Below are positions 59,182 through 63,548 of a stretch of DNA of 63,548 nucleotides, piece by piece. Source of the DNA: DSUN01 sp035527715. GTDB taxonomy: Bacteria > Planctomycetota > PUPC01 > DSUN01. The stretch lies in assembly GCA_035527715.1 (NCBI GenBank), contig DATKZY010000100.1, positions 1-63,548 on the forward strand, given 5' to 3'. The notes under the pieces were generated by a model. It was not told where the DNA came from and did no database searches. It was given only the letters and a program-made list of their open reading frames with translations. The translations under genes and the position numbers were made by a program. Each line of letters opens with the position of its first letter. Within the stretch, counting starts at the first letter, position 1.

Positions 59182-60144
59182 ATGGCAATCCCCTTCCTCG
59201 CCAAACAGGCGCAGCTCGAGGCGAAGATCGCCGATTGGACCGAGATCGCCGGGCCGAGGCTGCAAGTGGATTCCCTCGCCTCGTTCAGCGGCCACAAGGT
59301 CTACGCTCTCACGCTCAGCGACTTCGCGGTGCCGCTGGAGCGCAAGCGCCGCTGCTACTTCTCGCAGCCTCACGCCCACGAGCCGGGCACCACGGCCGGG
59401 ATGGTGGATGTGATCGAGCAGCTCGTGACCGGCAAGGACCTCGCCGGCACCCCCACCCGCCTCGACATCGAGAAGGTGCTCGCCAGGACCCTGCTCACCT
59501 TCAACCCCATCGGCAACCCGCAGGGCCGCGAGGCCGCCCCCGTGCTCTGCTGGGACGGCTCGAAGTACTCCAACAACCAGTTCTGGTGCTGGATGCGCGG
59601 CGAGGACCCCGACAACCCGGGCAAAATGTGGAAGCGGCTCGGCCTCTGGGACCGCCGCGTCGAGAAGGCCCCCGACCCCGTCGGCATCGTCTACGAGCAG
59701 ATTGACGAGTTCCGCTACGTCGAGCCGAACCGCAGCCACCTGTCGTCCTTCTTCAGGCTCTTCTTCCAGCTCGACAAGCAGTTCCGCTACGAGGCGTGGC
59801 TCGATCTCCACCAGACCGAGTTCGAGAAGTCGAAGCACGACTGCATGATCCTCCTCCCGCTCAAGGGGCTTGCCGAGGGGCAGATCCTCGACGACGACAC
59901 GGCCTGGGGCCAACGCATCGTGGACGCCTGGGCCAGGGCAGGCTATCGCCCCCAGCCCAAGCCCGTCGCCCTCGGCTACACGGGCGAGCAGGCCGAGTAC
60001 TTCCGCAAGAACTGGGGCGAACTGCACAAGCGCATGCGCATCATCAGCACCGAGGTCAAGAACAACGCCGCCGACGCCACGCCCGACTTCCAGATCAAGA
60101 CCCAGGCCATCGCCATCGAGGAGAGCATCAGGAGGCTCCTGTGA
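59182..60144 (+). CDS. M14-type zinc carboxypeptidase-like protein
   Basis: A 320-residue protein of the zinc-carboxypeptidase (M14/AstE) superfamily. The HxxE zinc motif is His64-Ala-His-Glu67 in SQPHAHEPGTT. A later LTFNPIGNPQGRE resembles the NPDG-type substrate-binding segment. The third zinc ligand is probably His210 in WLDLHQTEF. No signal peptide is evident, so it should act in the cytoplasm, perhaps as an amidohydrolase or deacylase rather than on peptides. Its stop overlaps the GTG start of the next gene (GTGA), indicating translational coupling. Confidence 0.78.
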   Translation: MAIPFLAKQAQLEAKIADWTEIAGPRLQVDSLASFSGHKVYALTLSDFAVPLERKRRCYFSQPHAHEPGTTAGMVDVIEQLVTGKDLAGTPTRLDIEKVLARTLLTFNPIGNPQGREAAPVLCWDGSKYSNNQFWCWMRGEDPDNPGKMWKRLGLWDRRVEKAPDPVGIVYEQIDEFRYVEPNRSHLSSFFRLFFQLDKQFRYEAWLDLHQTEFEKSKHDCMILLPLKGLAEGQILDDDTAWGQRIVDAWARAGYRPQPKPVALGYTGEQAEYFRKNWGELHKRMRIISTEVKNNAADATPDFQIKTQAIAIEESIRRLL

Positions 60145-61052
60145 CCCGCGCCATGCTCGCGCTGAGCCTTGCCTCTGCGGCCATCTCCGCCCTCGCAGGC
60201 GCAGGGAAGCCGAAAGCGCCGCCCGCGCCCATCGAATACGGCCGCGGGCGCCAGGTGGGCGCCCTGGCCGACGAGAGCATTGACGAGAGCAGCGGCCTGG
60301 CGCCCAGCCGCCTCACCCCGGGCGTCTTCTGGACCCACAACGACTCGGGCGATCAGCCCCGCATCTTCGCCTTCAACGCGAAGGGCGAAGACCTCGCTGC
60401 CTTCGACATCCAGGGCGCCATCAACCGCGACTGGGAGGACATGGCCTCCTTCCCCAGAGGCGACGACGGTCTCCTGGTCCTCGCCGACGTTGGCGACAAC
60501 GCCGCCGACCACGACGACTGCACCCTCTACCTCCTCCGCGAGCCCCGCCTCGACCCCCGGAAGCGCGGCGTCCGCGGCAAGCTGAAGGTCGAACTCGCCA
60601 TTGACTTCCGCTACGAGGACGGCCCGCACAACTGCGAGGCCGTCGCCGTGGACACCACGTCGAAGACCATTCTCCTCGCCACCAAGGCCCTCGCCGAGAC
60701 CTCCAAGGTCTACGCTCTCGCCATCCCCCGGAAGACCGCCCGCGACACCGTTCTCGTGGCCAAAACCATCGCCATGCTGCGACTCCGACTGGTCACAGGC
60801 ATGGATGTCTCGCCCGACGGGCTCCGCGCCATCGTGCTCACCTACGGCAACGCCTACGAGTTCACGCGGGGTCCCGACGAGGCGTGGGCCAAGGCATTCG
60901 CCCGGATGCCGCGGATGATCGCCGTGCCGCCGCGGCGCCAGGGCGAGGCCATCTGCTACGGCCCCGACGGCAAGACCCTCTACCTCACCAGCGAGGGCGC
61001 CCCCTGCCCCTTCATCGAAGTGCCGGCGCTCGCGGGCAAACCCAAGGAGTAG
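60141..61052 (+). CDS. Exported beta-propeller-like protein
   Basis: A 303-residue protein with a short signal peptide (MLALSLASAAISALAGA). Residues 30-300 are repeated short strands (SGLAPSRLTPGVFWTHNDSGD, DGLLVLADVGDNAADHDDC, EAVAVDTTSKTILLATKAL), the pattern of an SdiA-regulated-like or esterase-like beta-propeller. No catalytic motif is clear. The GTG at 60141 is preferred because AGGAGG lies five bases upstream and it overlaps the previous stop; an ATG four codons later is the alternative. It sits in the operon with the M14 protein and PL22 lyase, so it may bind pectin-derived ligands or release products. Confidence 0.65.
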   Translation: MTRAMLALSLASAAISALAGAGKPKAPPAPIEYGRGRQVGALADESIDESSGLAPSRLTPGVFWTHNDSGDQPRIFAFNAKGEDLAAFDIQGAINRDWEDMASFPRGDDGLLVLADVGDNAADHDDCTLYLLREPRLDPRKRGVRGKLKVELAIDFRYEDGPHNCEAVAVDTTSKTILLATKALAETSKVYALAIPRKTARDTVLVAKTIAMLRLRLVTGMDVSPDGLRAIVLTYGNAYEFTRGPDEAWAKAFARMPRMIAVPPRRQGEAICYGPDGKTLYLTSEGAPCPFIEVPALAGKPKE

Positions 61053-61057
61053 CCGCC

Positions 61058-62206
61058 ATGCCCAAAGGCCGCATCTGGCCGAGCGAGGCCAAGGTCGTCC
61101 AGGACCCGGCATCGGGAATCGAGATTCGCCAGCTCACCGACTACCTCGGCCACAGCCATCACCTCTACTTCACGAACCCCGGCTGGTACGCGGGCGGCCG
61201 GAGGCTCCTCTTCGGCTCCGACCGCGAGAACCGCACGGACCTCTTCGCCCTCGACCTCGAATCGGGCGAGATCACGCAACTCACCGATCTGCCACTCGTC
61301 CCCCCGCCCCACGAGACGAGCTTCCTCTCGACCTGCATCAATCCCACTCGGGACGAGGCGTATTTCTGGTACGAGCGGCGCATCCTGGCCCTCGACCTCG
61401 CCACCCTCGAGCTTCGCCCCCTCTGGGAGGCGCCCGAGGGCTTCCGCCGCTCGATGCTCAACTGCACCGCCGACGGCCGCTTCGTGTGCGCCGGCGTCTT
61501 CGAAGACCTCTCTAACCGCTTCAGGATTGACTACTTACGCGGCTACGTCGGCTTCCGCGAGACCTGGGCCTCCAATCCCCTCAGCCGAATCGTCCAGGCC
61601 GCCGTGGACGGCTCGGGCGCCGAGGTCGCCTGGGAGGAACGCTACTGGATCGGCCACGTCAACACATCGCCCACCCAACCCCACCTCCTCACCTTCTGCC
61701 ACGAAGGCCCGTGGGACAAGGTAGATAACCGCATGTGGTGCCTCGACTTACGCACCCGCAAGGCCTGGCCCCTCCGCGAGCGCGAGGGCCAGGAGGCGGT
61801 CGGCCACGAATACTGGCTCGCCGACGGCCTGCACATCGCCTATCACGGCCGCTGGCCCGATGGACGCAAGTGCTTTGGCCGCATACGCTTCGACAACACC
61901 GACCGCACCGAGGTGAGCTTCCCCCACGAGACGGGCCACATGCACTCCAACGACTTCGACCTCCTCGTCGGCGACGGGTCGCCCTACGTCCGCCTCTGGC
62001 GCTGGAACGGCAGCGGCTTCGACGGCCCTCGCATCCTCGCCGAGCACCGCTCGAGCATGCACATCCAGAAGACCCACGTCCACCCCCGCTTCAGCCCCGA
62101 CGGCTCGCACGTCGTCTACACCAGCGACCGTTCGGGCTACGGCAACGTCTACCTGGCCCCCGTGCCCCCCTTCGGCTCCCTCCCCGAAGTGCCTGCGGGC
62201 AAGTGA
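61058..62206 (+). CDS. ogl: Oligogalacturonate lyase, PL22 family
   Basis: A 382-residue PL22-type lyase that cleaves unsaturated and saturated di- and oligo-galacturonates in the cytoplasm, a late step of pectin breakdown. It has a seven-bladed propeller with DYLGHSHHLYFT near residue 28 and the metal-binding Q-x-x-H-x-H in QKTHVHPRFSPDG, plus a further His in GHMHSNDF. Length matches characterised enzymes (about 388). No signal peptide is seen, as expected. It is the last gene of the plus-strand operon, 5 nt after the propeller gene. Confidence 0.9.
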   Translation: MPKGRIWPSEAKVVQDPASGIEIRQLTDYLGHSHHLYFTNPGWYAGGRRLLFGSDRENRTDLFALDLESGEITQLTDLPLVPPPHETSFLSTCINPTRDEAYFWYERRILALDLATLELRPLWEAPEGFRRSMLNCTADGRFVCAGVFEDLSNRFRIDYLRGYVGFRETWASNPLSRIVQAAVDGSGAEVAWEERYWIGHVNTSPTQPHLLTFCHEGPWDKVDNRMWCLDLRTRKAWPLREREGQEAVGHEYWLADGLHIAYHGRWPDGRKCFGRIRFDNTDRTEVSFPHETGHMHSNDFDLLVGDGSPYVRLWRWNGSGFDGPRILAEHRSSMHIQKTHVHPRFSPDGSHVVYTSDRSGYGNVYLAPVPPFGSLPEVPAGK

Positions 62207-62249
62207 CCGACGCCGGCAACGCAGCCCGCGTGGGTCTTGAGGTAGTTTC

Positions 62250-63173
62250 TTAACTGGTCGAGCCCGGATCCGAGCCAGCGGTCCCCACAACATCCCGTGG
62301 CAAGCCACTGAGCAGCAGCCGTCGGTAACGCTTCTTCGACATTCTGTGCTTGTGGACCGCCTGAACGATGCCGGTCATGAGGTCAAGGCCGTCGGGCAGC
62401 TCTGTCTCGGTGAGGTACACAGCGAGGAACGGCTTCCGTCGCCGGATCGCGAAGTTGATCTCGTTCAGGACGTTCTGCGATTGGACTGCATTGGGGGAGA
62501 GAAAGACCAGGAAGGATGACGATTTCAGGATTGCGCGGGCGATCTCGTCTGGCCACTTGCTCGTCGGCGCGATCCCTTCGTCGTACCAGATCCGGCAAGC
62601 CTGTTGGTGGAGATAAAGGAGTTCGGGGTAGACAGCAGGAGTGTCGGCGTGGGCGTAGCTCGCAAAGAGGAAAGGCTTGTCGCCATCATAGGCTTCGAAT
62701 GGCGCCGAGACGGCTGTCGGATCACTGCCCTCCGGTTGGGTCGCGCGCTCGCCGCGCTGCCGGGTAGCCTCAGTCTGGTGCGGGCGTCGGCTCCGCGCGA
62801 TGGCATAGCGGATCGCGCGGACAAGCAACCTTCCGTCCACTTGCCCCTTGAGAAGGTAGTCCTGCGCGCCCGCCTGAACGGCCTCCCGGCCAAGCTCATC
62901 GTCATCGAAACCTGTGAGCACAACGGTAGGAGTGTCTGGCGCTCGGGTGCGCAGCACCTCGAGTGTGCCGAGGCCGTGGCTGTCGGGAAGGCCCAGGTCG
63001 AGGAGAACCACGTCCACGTCTCCCATCGCGAGGCGATCCAGGCCGCTCGCCAGACGGGTGGCGTGCTCCAGGACAAACTGCGCGCCTCCGGCCCCATCGA
63101 GGCAGACGCGCACGAAGCGCGCGTCGCCCGGGTTATCCTCGATCAGAAGGACCCGGATTGGTTCGTCGCTCAT
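62250..63173 (-). CDS. Response-regulator receiver fused to a TIR domain
   Basis: A 307-residue protein. Residues 6-125 are a CheY-like receiver: acidic pair Glu11-Asp12, phospho-acceptor Asp59 (VVLLDLGLPDSHG), Thr87 and Lys109 (YLLKG). A polar linker (128-160) leads to a TIR_2-type domain (about 166-280), with FLFASYAHAD, then WPDEIARAILKSSSFLVFLSPNAVQS and NVLNEINFA. Glu238 is in the position of the NAD-hydrolysing glutamate of active TIR domains. Bacterial TIR domains often destroy NAD in anti-phage defence, or act as scaffolds. No cognate histidine kinase is within the window. It is convergent with the PL22 operon (43-nt gap). Phosphorylation-controlled TIR activity is inference. Confidence 0.85.
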   Translation of the reverse strand: MSDEPIRVLLIEDNPGDARFVRVCLDGAGGAQFVLEHATRLASGLDRLAMGDVDVVLLDLGLPDSHGLGTLEVLRTRAPDTPTVVLTGFDDDELGREAVQAGAQDYLLKGQVDGRLLVRAIRYAIARSRRPHQTEATRQRGERATQPEGSDPTAVSAPFEAYDGDKPFLFASYAHADTPAVYPELLYLHQQACRIWYDEGIAPTSKWPDEIARAILKSSSFLVFLSPNAVQSQNVLNEINFAIRRRKPFLAVYLTETELPDGLDLMTGIVQAVHKHRMSKKRYRRLLLSGLPRDVVGTAGSDPGSTS

Positions 63174-63278
63174 ACCGAGTCCCCACTGGCTCCCTGCCCG
63201 CGTCCTGATGCTCCAGCTTGCCTCTCTATCTTACGGAAAGGCTCTTGCCTCTGCAAGGCCACACGGCAGAGGGGTGCG

Positions 63279-63548
63279 TGTAATCTCCTACGGTCAAGGG
63301 TGCAACGTGAACGCCCGTAGGGCGTGGCGGAGTACAGCCCACGGTGCAGCGAAGCGGAACCGTGGGTTTGCGTCCGAGAAGAAGACCCAGCCCCCGAAGG
63401 GGGCGGTGGAGCTCTCCAGCCGCTTGAGGCTCCGCCGCCCCCTTCGGGGGCTGGGCCACGGGAGGTCGTCAACCCACGGCTCCCCGAGCATCGCCGTGGG
63501 CTTCATTCCCTCGCCTCCTTCGGAGGCTGAAAACGCGAACGCCTGGCC
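63279..63548. repeat. Palindrome-rich repeat element, runs off the window
   Basis: A run of short palindromes and hairpins: CCCACGG...CCGTGGG (63340-63368), CCCAGCCCCCGAAGGGGGCGG with its inverted mate at 63436-63456, CCCACGGC...GCCGTGGG (about 63472-63501) and GCCTCCTTCGGAGGC (about 63515-63530). It starts with AATCTCCTACGGTCA, as does 42457-42521. No credible gene. Confidence 0.75.

Overview
The window is GC-rich bacterial chromosome and about 85-90% coding. It looks like a planctomycete or related PVC-type or candidate-phylum polysaccharide degrader; this is inferred from gene content, since no rRNA or tRNA is present. The lifestyle looks anaerobic: there is a class III (anaerobic) ribonucleotide reductase operon, rubrerythrin, a ferredoxin, a 2-hydroxyacyl-CoA-dehydratase-type activase, radical SAM enzymes and SelA/SelB. 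Secreted pectin and rhamnogalacturonan enzymes (PL11, PL22, a PcRGLX/YetA-like protein), a large CBM9/NHL protein and a DUF6259 protein point to plant or algal polysaccharide use. Intergenic spaces carry several families of dispersed palindromic and minisatellite repeats, of the kind common in large genomes of this group.

Layout. (1) 10-5656, minus strand: an SMC-like ATPase with an SMC5/6-like hinge, followed by a kleisin-like protein, a tandem winged-helix (KITE/MAGE-like) protein, a RING/B-box-like zinc protein and, after a repeat block, a JAMM peptidase. This is the best candidate for an undescribed system. (2) 5852-8319: rubrerythrin; divergently, a degenerate GGDEF protein with a rubredoxin-like/ferredoxin protein; and an exported protein. 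(3) 8423-15476: a minus-strand housekeeping cluster reading rpmE-prfA-prmC-murA-ffh-rpsP-trmD-rplS-yraN, with rimM missing from its usual place. (4) 15912-17923: creatininase-family amidohydrolase, pyrE, nnrE. (5) 18003-22135: a single-chain restriction-modification enzyme bracketed by inverted copies of a roughly 90-bp repeat. (6) 22161-29966: two giant exported polysaccharide-related proteins in one operon. (7) 30347-33913: the canonical chromosomal SMC.

(8) 34072-39025: nrdR-nrdD-thioredoxin-like-nrdG-amrS, apparently one operon behind a strong promoter. (9) 39669-42371: leuS. (10) 42438-45278: a repeat graveyard with a frameshifted gene remnant and an orphan polyketide-synthase acyltransferase fragment. 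(11) 45339-48637: selA-selB; divergently, a short exported Lys/Glu-rich protein with its own consensus promoter and terminator. (12) 49428-54545: an apparent operon of UPF0175/DUF3368 toxin-antitoxin, two spore-photoproduct-lyase-like radical SAM paralogs and a PL11 lyase. (13) 54659-56689: a DUF6259 glycosidase-like protein. (14) 57087-62206, plus strand: a metallophosphoesterase, then an operon of BadF/HgdC-type activase, DUF2007, M14 peptidase-like, exported beta-propeller-like protein and oligogalacturonate lyase. (15) 62250-63173: a receiver-TIR fusion. (16) 63281 to the end: palindromic repeat DNA.

Promoters listed are my own matches to the sigma-70 -35/-10 pattern with 16-18 bp spacing; none is experimentally supported. 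Start codons were chosen from Shine-Dalgarno-like sequences and family lengths, and differ in places from the longest open frame. Function names rest on motif recognition by eye, not on a database search.
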